From Planococcus citri (lineage: Eukaryota; Arthropoda; Insecta; Hemiptera; Pseudococcidae): 64,000 bases of DNA. Location: NCBI RefSeq assembly GCF_950023065.1, contig NC_088677.1, positions 14,278,001 to 14,342,000 of the forward strand, read 5' to 3'. The notes under the pieces were generated by a model, which saw nothing but the letters and a program-made list of their open reading frames with translations, was not told the origin of the DNA and searched no databases. The position numbers and the translations under genes are program-made. This document shows, in pieces, positions 23,701-35,319 of this stretch (position 1 is its first letter; each line of letters begins with the position of its first letter).

Positions 23701-25585
23701 TTAAAGTAGCCATGTGACCTATCAAAATACGTCGAATTTTCGCAAGAAATTCGAATATTTCGGTGAAAATGTTTCTTGTGCATTTTGGAAGAATTTTGAG
23801 CCCGAAATGGGTCACGATTTTTGGAATTTTCGAAAGAGAGTGTCATTGCAACCAATAAAAATGAGTTAAAATTTTTCAAAAAACTGAAAAACTTTAACGA
23901 AAATGTATTTTGAGGATTTTTGAACTATTTTGAGCCTCAAAATCTGATCACAATTTTTGGGATATTCGAAAAGGTGTTTTGCGACCAATCAAATTGGGTT
24001 AATATTTTGCGAAAAATTAAAAAACACTTCCACGAAAATGAATTTTTAGGTTTTTTGAAAAATTTTGAGTCTCAAAATCTGATCATTATTTTTGAGATGT
24101 TCGAAAAAGGTGTCATTTAATATACCAAAATAGGTTAAACTTTCGACATATTCAAAAATTTTCTTCAAAACTTTTTTTGAAAATTTTTGACGAATTTTGA
24201 GTCCAGAATATTAGATCATGATTTATTGGATTTTCGAAAAAGTGTCATGCGACGTATCAAAATGGGTTAAAATTTCAAAAGAAAAACGAAAATTACTATC
24301 GAAATTTTTTTGATCAGTTTTGAAACACTTTGAGCTCAAAAGTGGTCAGATTTTTCAAAAAATGTGCCTCGTAGCCCATAAAAATAGGTAAAAATTTCAG
24401 CAAAAAGTTCTATCACTACTTTTTTTGGACAGTATTGAAAAATTTCAGCTTTAGATTTGGTTGATTTTTTCATTTGGAAACTTTCAAAATCAGGTTTAAA
24501 TTTGGTAAAAAATTAAAATATGTAAGTATTTCAATCAAAATGCATTTTGAGCATTTTTGAACAATTTGAAGCCTCAAAACGTGATTATGATATTTGGCAT
24601 GTCTGAAAAAGGTGTCACGTAACCCATCAGAATGAGTTAAAATTTTGTCAAAAAATCAAAAATTACTTACAATTGAAATCTTTTTGAGAAGTTTTGACGA
24701 ATTCTGAGTCCAAAATCAGATCAAAGATTTATTGGATTTTCAAAAAAGTGTCATGCAACCTACTAAAATACTTACGTTGAAATTTCGAAAAATTGAACAT
24801 TTTTTACCAAAACTTTTTTTTTGTACATTTCTGAAGAATTTTGAGTTCAAAATCAGATCATGATTTATTGGATTTTCGAAAAATTGTCATGCATACTTAT
24901 CAAAATGGGTTAAAATTTCAGCCGAAAATCAAAAACTTATATATGAAGAATACTTTTGAGCAGTTTTGGAGCTTTCAAGACAAAATGAGGTCACCATTTT
25001 AGGGAACTTTGAGGAAAATACCTATCAATGATGAGTTGAAATTTCGGGAAAAATCAGAAATTTCAATCAACGATTTTTTTAGCAGTTTTCTAATTATTTT
25101 GAGTTCCAAATCAGTGAGAATTTTTGGGCTTTTCGAGCAATTCGTTGTGCACCCTTTCAAAATGAGTTAAAATTTCAACAGAAAATCAAAAAATTCTGTC
25201 ACTGCTTTTTTGGAGCAATTTTGAAAAATTTAAACTCTAAATTTGGTGGATTTTTCGTTTTGGAAACTGTCAAAATTATTTCAAATTCTATCAAAAATCA
25301 AATATTTCAACAAAAATGCATTTTGAGCATTTTTGAAAAATTTTGAGCCCAAAAATCGAGCCATGATTATTGAAATGTTCCAAAATGTTATCATGTAACC
25401 CAATAAGATGAGTCAAAATTCCGGTAGAAAATCAAAAATTAAAATTAATTTTTTTTTGAGAAGTTTCGAAGAATTTTGAGTTTACAACCAGATCATGACT
25501 TATTGGATTTTCGAAAAAGTGTCACTCAATCTATCAAAATGGGTTAAATTTTTTCTGAAATAAACTTTTAAAAAAATGTAAAATT
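23701..25585 (+). repeat. Degenerate ~130-bp tandem repeat array
   Basis: A consensus of about 125-150 bp recurs around ten times: a GGGTTAAAATTTC word, a GAAAATCAAAAATT word, TTTTTTGAGCAGTTTTGA, GAATTTTGAGTCCAAAATCA and TTTATTGGATTTTCGAAAAA. Anchor words lie near 24262, 24627, 24907, 25032, 25162, 25410 and 25546. Copies are 70-85% alike by eye. It resumes after the LINE fragment and has relatives at 53.9-64 kb. Non-coding. Confidence 0.8.
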
Positions 25586-25595
25586 AACCTGTCGT

Positions 25596-26560
25596 TTGTC
25601 ATCTATAAACTTTCTACTCTTTCAGCTAAGACAAATTACAAATCAAAAAACTCTCAGACTTGCATATTTTGGACTATTCCACTCTACATTGGCCTATGGG
25701 GTGGTTTTTTGGGGAGGTAATGCATCATATGTCAAGCAAATTCTCACACTACAAAAACGTGCGATAAGAACAATTTATAAAATACCTCTAAGACAAACAT
25801 GCAGGCCCATCTTTGTTGATAATAAAATCCTCACTACAATATCACAATATATTTTGGACATATCTCTCATGGTTTATACTAAGGTTATAACCTTTCCAAA
25901 AATTACCCATCCATACAGCACAAGATCACTAGGTAACCTTAGAACTCCCCACCACCGTACAAAACTTCTCCAGTGTAGTGCTGTATCATCTGCAGCAAAA
26001 GTATACAATCGGATTCCAGGGAGTGTTAAAAACCAGCCAACTGCAAAAAAATTTAAAATTGCTCTCAAAGTAGTGGTGTTGATTAATCGAAATAGATATC
26101 GATTAATCGATATAAAGTCATATCGATATCATATCGATATAAATTTCCATATCGATATTCTCAAATTATTTCGAGGTCAATGCTCAAAACACACATAAAT
26201 TGAACTTTTGAACGGAAATTTTTCAAAATTTTGAGTGAGCACATGAGATTTTTGAAAATTATTTATGTTTTATGCTCTATAATTTGGTTTTTTCTTGAAA
26301 TCTCTATAATAGATTGTATTACGACGAAACTTCGAACTGAGTTAGTTAATTTTTAAGGTAATAAAGTATAGAAAATCCAGCATTGAAAAATATCGATATA
26401 TATCGATATGTATCGATATCTCGAGGCAAATATCGATATGATATCGATATAAAAAATTTTAAAATATCAACACCACTATCTCAAAGAATGGCTTATCAAT
26501 AGTGCTTTTTATACCCTGGAGGAATATCTTGGCTACTCTGATCAATAATTGCTTGAATTT
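25596..26560 (+). pseudogene. LINE reverse transcriptase C-terminus, 5'-truncated
   Basis: The frame at 25596-26070 encodes the region after the catalytic RT core of Jockey/CR1-like non-LTR retrotransposons: AYFGLFHSTLAYGVVFWGG, then ILTLQKRAIRTIYKIPLRQT, TRSLGNLRTPHHRTK and SAAKVYNRIPGSVK. The YADD motif and the endonuclease are missing, as expected from 5' truncation. A hAT MITE splits the frame at 26071. Past it, the same frame resumes at 26487 and reads EWLINSAFYTLEEYLGYSDQ before TAA. The 3' part probably extends to about 26775, where TTTGAATTTGAAATTTG-like repeats precede the array. Confidence 0.8.
26071..26478. mobile_element. hAT-type MITE, 408 bp, 8-bp target duplication
   Basis: The terminal inverted repeat TAGTGGTGTTGAT begins at 26071 and its reverse complement ends at 26478. 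The 8-bp direct repeat TCTCAAAG flanks it at 26063-26070 and 26479-26486, diagnostic of hAT insertion. Removing the element and one repeat leaves the LINE frame open. The interior has inverted clusters of ATATCGATATCGATAT words near both ends and no transposase. Confidence 0.92.
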
Positions 26561-26775
26561 TGATTCTGTATGTATAGTTTCAAATCTTCATCTTTTTATG
26601 TTTTAATCATGTCTTTTATTTTATTTAAATCTGAAAATTGTATCTTATACGTAGATAAGTAATCAAAAATTTTTACAGTTTTCAATTATGTAATGCTCAA
26701 CGTGATATAATGGCAGCATTGCTGCCGCATGTATCTCAAATAGGTATACAATTTGAATTTGAAATTTGAATTTGT

Positions 26776-27620
26776 AAACAATTTTGAACCTCAAAATGTA
26801 ATCATGATTTTTGGGATATACTTAATTAAGAAAAAAGTGCCATGGGACCTACCAAAATAGGCTACAATTTCGGGAAATTTTAAAATTTCCATCAAAACTT
26901 TTTTCAAACCTTTTTGAAGAATTTTGAGTCCAAAATCAGATGATGATTTATTGGATTTTCGAAAAAGTGTTGTGCAATCTATCAAAATGGGTCAACATTT
27001 TTGATAGAAAACCAAAAAATTCTATCGAGGATTTTTTTGAGCAAATTTTAAAACATTTTGAGCTCAAAAATGGTCAGATTTTTCAAAGAATGTGCCTTGT
27101 AAACCCATCCAAATGGATTAAAATTTCCATAAAAAATACTCTAGGAACCTTTGAGAAAAGTACCTGTCAAGATTAGGTAAATTTTCAGAGAAAAATCACA
27201 AATTTCTATCGAAGATTTTTTTTAGCAGTTTTGCAATACTTATTTTGAGCTAGAAAAATCGGTGAAAATTTCAAGCCTTTTTCAGAAGTTTGTATTATGG
27301 GTTAACATTTCAACAAAAAATCAAAAAAATTGTCCTTACCACTGCTTTTTTGGAGCAATTTTGTTTATTTCAGCATTAGCTTGTTTTTATGTTTTGTGTT
27401 TTGGAAACTGTCGAAATTATTTTCCAATTCCATGAAAAATCAAAATAAATTTCAATGAAAATGTATTTTGAGTATTTTTGAAAAATTTCGAACTCCGAAA
27501 TTGGTTTTTGATTTTTGAGATAGGTATTCGAAAAATGTACGTTATATAATCCATCAAAATGAGTTAAAATTTCGGCCAAAATTCAAAAATTCCCAAAAAA
27601 GTTTTTTTTCAAAAATTTTG
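26776..27620 (+). repeat. Degenerate ~130-bp array, second block
   Basis: Continues the 23.7-25.6 kb array after the LINE insertion; AATTTTGAACCTCAAAATGT near 26782 matches array units on the other side. Contains a 78-codon chance frame at 26940-27176 that translates repeat units. No gene. Confidence 0.75.
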
Positions 27621-28254
27621 AAAAATTAAAAGATTGATTTTTTTTGATTTTTTTTTTACAAATCCGTGCGATTCCCAAGTCACCATTTTATAACTCACAT
27701 CAATCCAATTATTGATCAATCGTCCAATCTATAGACATCGATTAAAAAAATGAATTCGTAATATAATTTGTTCTAGAATCACGTTTCTTTTTTTCGTCAA
27801 ACCACCTAAAAAAACATCAACTCGACATACTCTAATTAACAATTTAAAACAATTCTTTCGATGAATATTTGAAAATCGAATACAATATTTCATTTTTTAG
27901 ATTGTTTTTTAGTTTTCAAGATTTTCGTATCGAATAAAAAATTACAATGATAGAGACATCTTCATATTTACACAACACTCAAATACCTAAAATCGAAAAT
28001 ACTTTTTACACCAACATTTTTATACACAAATTTCACAATTTCCACAAAACAAGATTTTTAAAATCAGAACATCTCAATCACAAAACATCAAGTTTAGTTT
28101 TTTACCAATAAAAGACGAACAAAATGTATTTCCACGATATTCATAATCGTCGAATAGATTCAAAATCACAAGAATTTTAACAAGTAAATAAAAAATAACA
28201 GTACTTAAGTCGATACTATACAAGGTAGAAAAAAAACCACACACACAGCAACGT
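27621..28254. other. 3' flank of the beta-tubulin gene, no other gene
   Basis: AT-rich DNA downstream of the tubulin stop (minus strand). The open frames at 28074-28421 are shadows of the tubulin exon. No clear polyadenylation signal was identified. Confidence 0.4.
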
Positions 28255-31200
28255 TCACTCGACAGCATTCTGCTGCTCGTACTCGGACACCAAATCGATA
28301 AGCGATTTTTCAGCCATGCTGAATTCATCTTCATCCATACCCTCTCCGAGATACCAATGCAAGAAAGCCTTTCTCTGCTGCATAGTCTGATATTTGGCCA
28401 AAGTTTTCTTAAATATTTCAATAACGCTAGTAGTATTTACAATAAAAGTAGCCGAATCGAATAACCCTCTCGATGGTATATTACAAACGGCGATCTTCAT
28501 GTTATTCGATAACCAGTCGACGAAAAACTGATCGTTTTCTTCTTGCACGTTGTTCATCTCGTGCTCGACTTCGGTTACGGACATATGACCACGAAAAATA
28601 GCCGCCACTGTGAGGTACTTACCTCCTCGAGGATCGCTCGCTACCAACATATTACCAGGATCTAAAATACCTCTAGTCAACTCCTTAACCGGCACGTTAG
28701 GCTTAATGGCGCAAAACTTAGTCGTAAGGGGTAGAAAACCAGGAATGTAATAATGAAGTCGAGGATACGGTACCATATTAACAGCTAGTTTACGTAAATC
28801 GGTATTTAACTCGGCTGGGAAACGAAAACAGGTCGTAATACCAGACATGGCGATCGACACTAGATGATTCAAGTCGCTAAATTGAGGTTTCGTTATCCTT
28901 AAGGTATGATTACAAATATTAAATAGAGCTTCGTTATCAACGCAGAATGTTGAATCCGAGTATTCGGTTAAATGTCTTAATGATAACACAGTATTGTAAG
29001 GTTCGACAACGACATCCGATACCTATAAGAAAAACAATTCCAACTCAATTATTTACCATCTACCTATAGGTACTTCTTTTGGCTAAATTTTTCTCACTTT
29101 ATCCGAAGGTATAATAGAATAATTATTCAATATAGAATCCGGATAGTCTTCTTTGATCTTGAACATCATCAAGGTCCCAAACCCAGATCCTGTACCTCCA
29201 CCTAGCGAATGCACGATTTGAAACCCTTGCAACGAATCGCATAGTTCGACTTCCGATCTACGAAATTTAAATACCAAGTCATGATAAAGTATCCATTCGT
29301 GTAGACTTGGCAAAAAAACGCATCGTATTACCGAACTACTTCCATCAACGATTCGATTACTTCTGGACCTCCTACGTAATGACCTTTGGCGAAATTATTC
29401 GCAGCTCCGATCGCTCCTGCTATGAAATTATTCGTATTGAATAACTGAGCGCTATTGTCGCCTTGGATGGAATGCAGAACTCCTGGTTCCAAGTCTGTGA
29501 GTACCGCTCTTGGAAACCATTTTCCTTCTGCGAATTTTAATTTTTATCAGAATTATTGGAGAATTGGAATAAATTACAAGTGTTGCGTGGTGATAAAGGT
29601 ACAAAGAACTCGTTGCACTTGAATGTAGGTAAAGGTATAGAGGTACCTTGTGTTTCATTATAATAAACTGAAATTCGTTTCACTTGTGGTGGAAATAATT
29701 CGTAATATTCGCCTTCTCGGCTTATTCCATGTTCATCAGATACAACTTCCCAAAACTGTAAACAGACCAATATGAAATGATATGGATTAACTTGAGTTAA
29801 TTAATTTACGAAAATAATTGAATCAATTAATGTACATATCAAGTTGAGGAGGAAAAGTATCGGATCTCATCAGCAGAAGGTGATGAAGTCAAATGCCTTG
29901 GGGAGAGGAGAGGAGGGGGAGGGGGGCAGAGACTGAAAATTTCTCAACTTTTTTCGCCAGATTTTCCCAAATTTTTATTCCAAACCCGTCCCTCTCCTCT
30001 TCCAGTGGTTCTCATGTCAATTAGCCAAAACATTTTAATTGTTCTATTGCAAGGGTGATAGGTTAGGTACCTACTGAAATCCAAAATCCAAAATTCACAA
30101 TTTTTTCATAGTTTTTTTAGCCTTTTGGTCTTTGAAAATCGAATTCAAAACAAAAAACAATTTTTTTGATATTTTGCCCGAGCAAGAGACTGAAATTTTC
30201 TCAACTTTTTAGCTAGATTTTCCAACCCCCCCCCCCCCAACACCAGTAGTTGTCATGTCAATTAGCCAGATGTAGCTCATCGGAACAGATTTTGGAAGGA
30301 AGGGTTGGAAACAAAAAAAGGTAATTTTCAAAAACGATGCTTTTATACTCGCCAAAAAATTGAATTGTTCTTTGTAAGGTTGGTACTAAAATAAATTTTT
30401 TTCATGTTTTTTAAAAGTCTTTTGGCCTTTGAAAATCAAATTAAAAAAGAGAATAAAATATTTTTGATTTTTCCCGAGCGAGAGACTGAAATTTTCCCAA
30501 CTTTTTTAAGCCAGATTTTCGCAACTTTTTATTATTCCCCCCTTCCCAACTGCAGTACTTTTTGTGCTAATTAGCTAGATGTGATTTAAGCAGATTTCGG
30601 AAGATAGAGTTGGAAATAAAATAGTGTTGTGTTCAAAAACGATACTTTTATTCTCGCCAAAAAAAACTGAGTTGTTCTTTGCAAGGTTGGTACCTACTGA
30701 AATCAAAAATCAAAACTTCACAATTTATTCAAGTTTTTTTTAGCCTTTTGGCCTTTGAAAATAAAATTCAAAAAGAAAATAAAATAATTTTAATGTTGCC
30801 CGAGTGAGAGACTGAAATTTTCCCAATTTTTTAGTCCGACCCCCCCCTCTTCCTTCCCCTCTCTCCAGTATTTTTCATGTCAATTAGCCAGATGTGATTT
30901 GAACAGATTTTGGAAGAGAGAGTTTGAAACAAAAAATGTTCAATAATTTTAAATGTTCAAAAACGATGCTTTTATTCTCGCCAAAAAATTGAGTTGTTCT
31001 TTGCAAGGTTGGTACTGAAATCTGAAATCAAAAATCAAAAATTCACAACTTTTTTCATGTTTTTTTTTTAGTCTTTTGGCCTTCGAAAATCAAATTTATG
31101 AAGAGAATAAAATATTTTCAATTTTGCCCGAATGAGAGACTGAAATTTTTCCAACTTTTTAAGCCAGATTTTCTCAACTTTTTATTCCGACCCCCCCCCC

Positions 31201-33878
31201 CCCCGACTGCAGTAGTTTTCATGCTAATTAGCCAGATGTGATTTAAACGGATTTTGTAAGAGAGAGTTTGAAACAAAATAGTGTGGGATCCCTTTGAAAA
31301 TCAAATTCAAAATGAAAATATATTTTTGATTTTTCCCGAGCGAGAGACCGGAATTTTCAGAACTTTTTTAGCCAGATTTTCTCAATTTTTTATTCCGAAC
31401 CCCGACCCCCCTCCTCTTCCAGTAGTTTTCATGCCAATCAGCAGATGTGGTTCGTCGGGACAGATTTTGGAAGGAAGAGTTTGAAACAGAAATGTTGAAT
31501 AAGTAAGTCATTTCAACTGTTCAAAAACCGAAAACGATGCTTTTATGTTCACCAAAAAAATTGAATTGCTCTTTTGCAAGGTTGGAAATCCAAAATTCAC
31601 AATTCACAATTTTTTTCGTAGTCATTTTTTTTTAGCTTTTTGGTCTTTGAAAATCGATAATCGAATTTAAAAAGAGAATAAAATATCTCCAATTTTTCCC
31701 GAGCAAAGAGAGGGCGAAAGCTTCTGAAAATCGTCAAAAAATTTACTTACAATTTATGAGATCGAAAAAAAAAACATTTTTCGTTACCTTTTAAGTAAGA
31801 AGTTTCAATAGTTTCAATGCCAAAATTTCTTGATTTTTGAAACTCACGTATTTTAGAATGAATAAATTTCGTACCCTGTTTCGTTATTTTGCACTTTTAC
31901 CAACTCTGTAAGTATTGATTTGGTTACTTGAATTTCCAGAAGCGTAACAAGGGGGGCTTGAAACGCTCCCCACCCTTTGGCTGAGGAAAAAACTTCAAAT
32001 TTGAATTTTCGAGAACAAATTTTGAGAAATTTTGCTTAAATCGACCGAGAAAGTTACAAAGATATAGTGAATAATCAAAGTTGAAAAATGTTGAATTTTA
32101 TTTTGAACCTTTTTTATGCATTTTTTCAGAACTGTAAATAGGATACAAAGATCTGCTGAAACTGCAACGAACGAATCGATTCGAGAGATCAACAATAATA
32201 TGATGTTGTTTTTAAACCTACAACATGTGGATTTGTGGGTGTATTAAAAAAAAAAAAAAAATGAAAAAATTCGACTTTTTTCAAAACACCAAACTCCCCT
32301 CCCCTCTCATAAGATATGCTCTGGCTACGCTTCTGCAAAATTCTGAAGTTAATAATTTTACATTTTTGTTACTTTTTGTTTCTTAACAAAGCGAGAGCAA
32401 AAGCTTTGAAAAAATAAATTGGTACTTGATTCGAAAAGTAAAATAACTGACGCAAAAATTTGATTTTTATAGCTTCGACATTTAAAAATTTCAAGAATAG
32501 TTTTAAAAAAACTATAATATTTTTAAAAATGAGATTAAAAACCCGAGCGAAGCGATGACAAAAGCTTTTAAAAATTGATAATTTTTCGAAAGTGAAACAA
32601 ATATCATTTTTGATGTGAGAAGTCAATTTTTCAAACTTTCTATTTTGGTCAGAGTGAAGAAAAGGAAAAAATGATTCAACTCGAGCGAAGTGAGGGCAAA
32701 AGCAGTGAAAAATTTAGTATTCGAAACGCAAAACAACATTCTTGAATTTTTGATGAATTACCTATGATACAAAAAATTGGTTTTCATGGATTTAGAATTT
32801 CCACTTTTTAGGAAATTACCTACGGTACATATTTTTGAAAACAAGAATGGACCTCGAGCAAGACGAGGGCAAAAGCTCTTAAAAATTCCCAGTCCTACGT
32901 TTATGTACATTTTTGTCAGTTCATAATTTTTATATTTTCCAAAAAAAAAAAAAACAATTCTGGCAAATATTGAAAATTATTGATTTCAAATTTTTGGACG
33001 AAAAATACGACATTTTTGATATTTTAACAGAAATCGGAAAATGTTAGCAGTTTTGACCGGAATGCATTGAAGAGACATTTTGTTTTTGGAAAATTTCAAG
33101 TAAAACAACATTATTTTTAATGAGAAGTCAATTTTTTACTCCTCAACTTTGGTCGGAGAAAGGAAAAGAAAAAAGAACTGGGTCGAGCGAAGCGATGGGT
33201 GAAAACTATTGAAAATTTTCAATCCAAAAAATAAAAACTCATGATTTTTGATTTTCCCTGCTTACACAATTTCCTCTCAACTTTTCTCAACTCTCCCTAT
33301 TTCCTCAAAAATTTCCACCTTTTCGCCTAAATTCTTCTGTCTGAACCTTCCCCACCCCTCCTCCTTCAAAGGTCTCTACTGATTAGGTCTGAACCGATCT
33401 TATCCAAACCAAACATTGATCTGATAAGACCTAGTAGAACGAATTGGAATTGGATCCAAGGTATACTTGGATCTGATTATATCTAATCTACTCGTATAAT
33501 ATTCCACTCTTAGATTTCTGAACTGATTGAACCTAATCAATTCGAAATTGGATCCAGAAAAATATTCGCGAGTCTTATCAGATCGAATCATTTTACGTCG
33601 ATATGGTAGGATTTCATTTCCAACTACGAAACGATGGTATTTTCAACTGGAATCTACGTACCATCCAATCCATCATCTATTTCTTAAAATTATCTATAAA
33701 AATAACAGATCCAGAGATCCCTCAACATCTAAAACAACTACTCGTAGTACGTAAATAGAGATTTCGTACTCGTATAAATAGAATAGTGATCGGTGGTGCT
33801 TTGTCACACCTGGAAACTTACCTCTTGACCTACACGGTTTCCGCATTGTCCAACTTGTATCGTAATTATTTCTCGCAT
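28255..33878 (-). CDS. Divergent beta-tubulin, 5 exons, 429 aa
   Basis: Exons (minus strand): 33822-33878, 29647-29755, 29332-29527, 29098-29257 and 28255-29022. All junctions are GT-AG and phases close to 429 codons plus TGA. The N-terminus MREIITIQVGQCGNRVGQE keeps the MREI element used in tubulin mRNA autoregulation, and GGGTGSG lies at residues 140-146. The 57-bp exon 1 and 109-bp exon 2 match the conserved animal architecture (introns after codon 19 and in codon 56). The protein is clearly beta-like (LRKLAVNMVPYPRLHYYIPG, RKAFLHWYLGEGMDE) but divergent: the M-loop reads KFCAIKPNVPV, W103 is F, and it ends LVSEYEQQNAVE without the acidic tail. GTP-binding residues look intact, so probably a functional specialised isotype. 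Intron 1 is 4.07 kb. Confidence 0.93.
29880..31745 (-). repeat. ~300-330-bp tandem repeats in tubulin intron 1
   Basis: About 5.5 units. The GAGAGACTGAAATTTT-like word recurs near 29917, 30185, 30481, 30804, 31134 and 31345. Each unit carries a CTTTTTAGCCAGATTTT stretch, a poly-C tract, AATTAGCCAGATGTG, AAAAACGATGCTTTTAT and CTTTTGGCCTTTGAAAA. The C-tract occupies the same site in each unit (C-runs near 30229, 30841 and 31190). Non-coding intronic satellite. Confidence 0.85.
31746..33260 (-). repeat. Dispersed GAGCGAAGCGA-motif repeats in intron 1
   Basis: A module containing CGAGCGAAGCGATG or variants followed by GCAAAAGCT and AAAATT recurs near 32384, 32543, 32682, 32855 and 33185, with a partial copy near 31700. 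Each is preceded by a GAGAAGTCAATTTTT or TTTGGTCAGAG-like stretch. No coding signal. Confidence 0.6.
33380..33600. repeat. Second GATCTGAT-rich cluster
   Basis: TTGATCTGATAAGACC, TTGGATCTGATTATATC, TTAGGTCTGAACCGATC and CAGATCGAATC variants are packed within 220 bp inside tubulin intron 1. This is the same vocabulary as 1173-1515, suggesting one dispersed family. Confidence 0.45.
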
Positions 33879-34841
33879 TATAAGTAGATTTTCACCTCAA
33901 AATGTTTATTAGCGACTCGAAAATGTGACGCATCATTAAAAGTTAACAACGTTGCATTACAATCACAATATAAATATCTAACTGAAAATTAAACCGTACC
34001 TACGTCGGGTATCCTCTTCTACTACTACTAATTTTATTGATTTTTTTGATGTTTTAAAATTTATCATTTACGAATTTTAATAATATCGACATTACGAATT
34101 TTATCACTTTTTAAAATTCGTAGTCAGTTATTTATTACCGCAAGATACTAATCACTGTGGAAAAATGTCTCGCCGTTTTGAAGCGGTCGTAAACACAGCC
34201 AGTAATTACTTGCGATGACGTGATGAATGATTCGAGTTCAAAACATGAGCTTCTACCTGCTAAAATGAAATAAATTTTTAAATGAAACGAAAATTATTGC
34301 GAATCAATTTATTATAGTTTTTTTTTACCTAACCCAAATTTTTCTGAAAAAAATAATTCATTTTAAAACAATTTCGATTAGAAAAAAAGTACTTACTCAC
34401 TTACTTGAATTTCATAAGGTTTTCATCGTGCTTCTTAAATTCTTATATCGTGCTTTCCTCTGATTTAGATCTGTAACCTTAGTAAAAAAAAAAAAAGCAT
34501 CACTCGATTACCTACTCCTTTGTTAATGAAATATCCAACTTTCATTACGCGAATGGCTTCATCATTCCGATAACATATTTTCGATACTTACAATATTTCG
34601 AATAGATAATGACAAACGACGAATAGGTAGATAGATAGTAGATGTACTCCTACTAAAAAAGTGGGTACCCTAAGATGACATCACCTTTCTAAAGTATGTT
34701 TACTTTATTTTATCATTTCACCACACCTGTTATGCTGTTTCCTGATTCGATTTCGAATACGTTTATAGTTTGTACTCGAAGTGGGTCGAATAATCGTGCG
34801 TTTTATTTAAATCCGGATAATTTTCATTCATAATATCTAAT
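33879..34841. promoter_or_regulatory. Bidirectional intergenic region between tubulin and small membrane-protein gene
   Basis: This 960-bp stretch separates two divergently oriented start codons and is largely free of the repeat families seen elsewhere, so it should hold both promoters and 5' UTRs. I see no confident TATA box. TTTATTTAAATCC precedes the plus-strand ATG by about 40 bp. A short 5' UTR intron of the tubulin gene cannot be excluded. Confidence 0.4.
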
Positions 34842-35319
34842 ATGTCGTTTACTAGAAAACTTTTCATTTTGGCGATGTTTTTAGTAGGTGAGTTTTGTGA
34901 ATACACTTACAATTAAAAATCTTTACGGTTTTTTATTAACTAGAAGTTAATAATGTATTAATAACGAATTAAAAATGTGTAAATATAGTGATTTCGTCAT
35001 TCCTAACGGAAGTGGACGCAAGAAGGAAGATCCTAAGGGGTCGGAAAACTATTACGAAGACGTATTATCGTAAGTTTGGTGCTTGAATAATTTGAATATG
35101 TACCTATTTTGGTACCTATCTTTCAATTATCCGATTTAATTCATTAAAATGACAGGTGGTTTCGAGATACCTGGTTGGATCTGTGTTATTCTGACAAGCA
35201 TCGGAATAATTGGTGGAAATTCGCTCGTATATTTCGGTTTAAAGAAATGGATCATAGAACGAAATGAACCCATCAAGCCTAATAAAGTTCATGAATACAG
35301 AATGGAGCACGAAGTTTGA
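34842..35319 (+). CDS. Small single-pass membrane protein, 3 exons, 96 aa
   Basis: Exons are 34842-34887, 34989-35069 and 35156-35319. Donors are GTAG|GTGAG and TATC|GTAAGT; acceptors end ATATAG and GACAG; phases close to 96 codons plus TGA. Residues 1-25 form a signal peptide (MSFTRKLFILAMFLVVISSF), followed by a basic stretch (DARRKILRGRKTITKTYYRG). A hydrophobic segment IPGWICVILTSIGIIGGNSL is a likely transmembrane helix, and a charged C-terminal tail ends HEYRMEHEV. Three exons for fewer than 100 codons argues for a real gene rather than chance. Function unknown. The final codons mark the left edge of a 3.2-kb tandem duplication. Confidence 0.82.
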
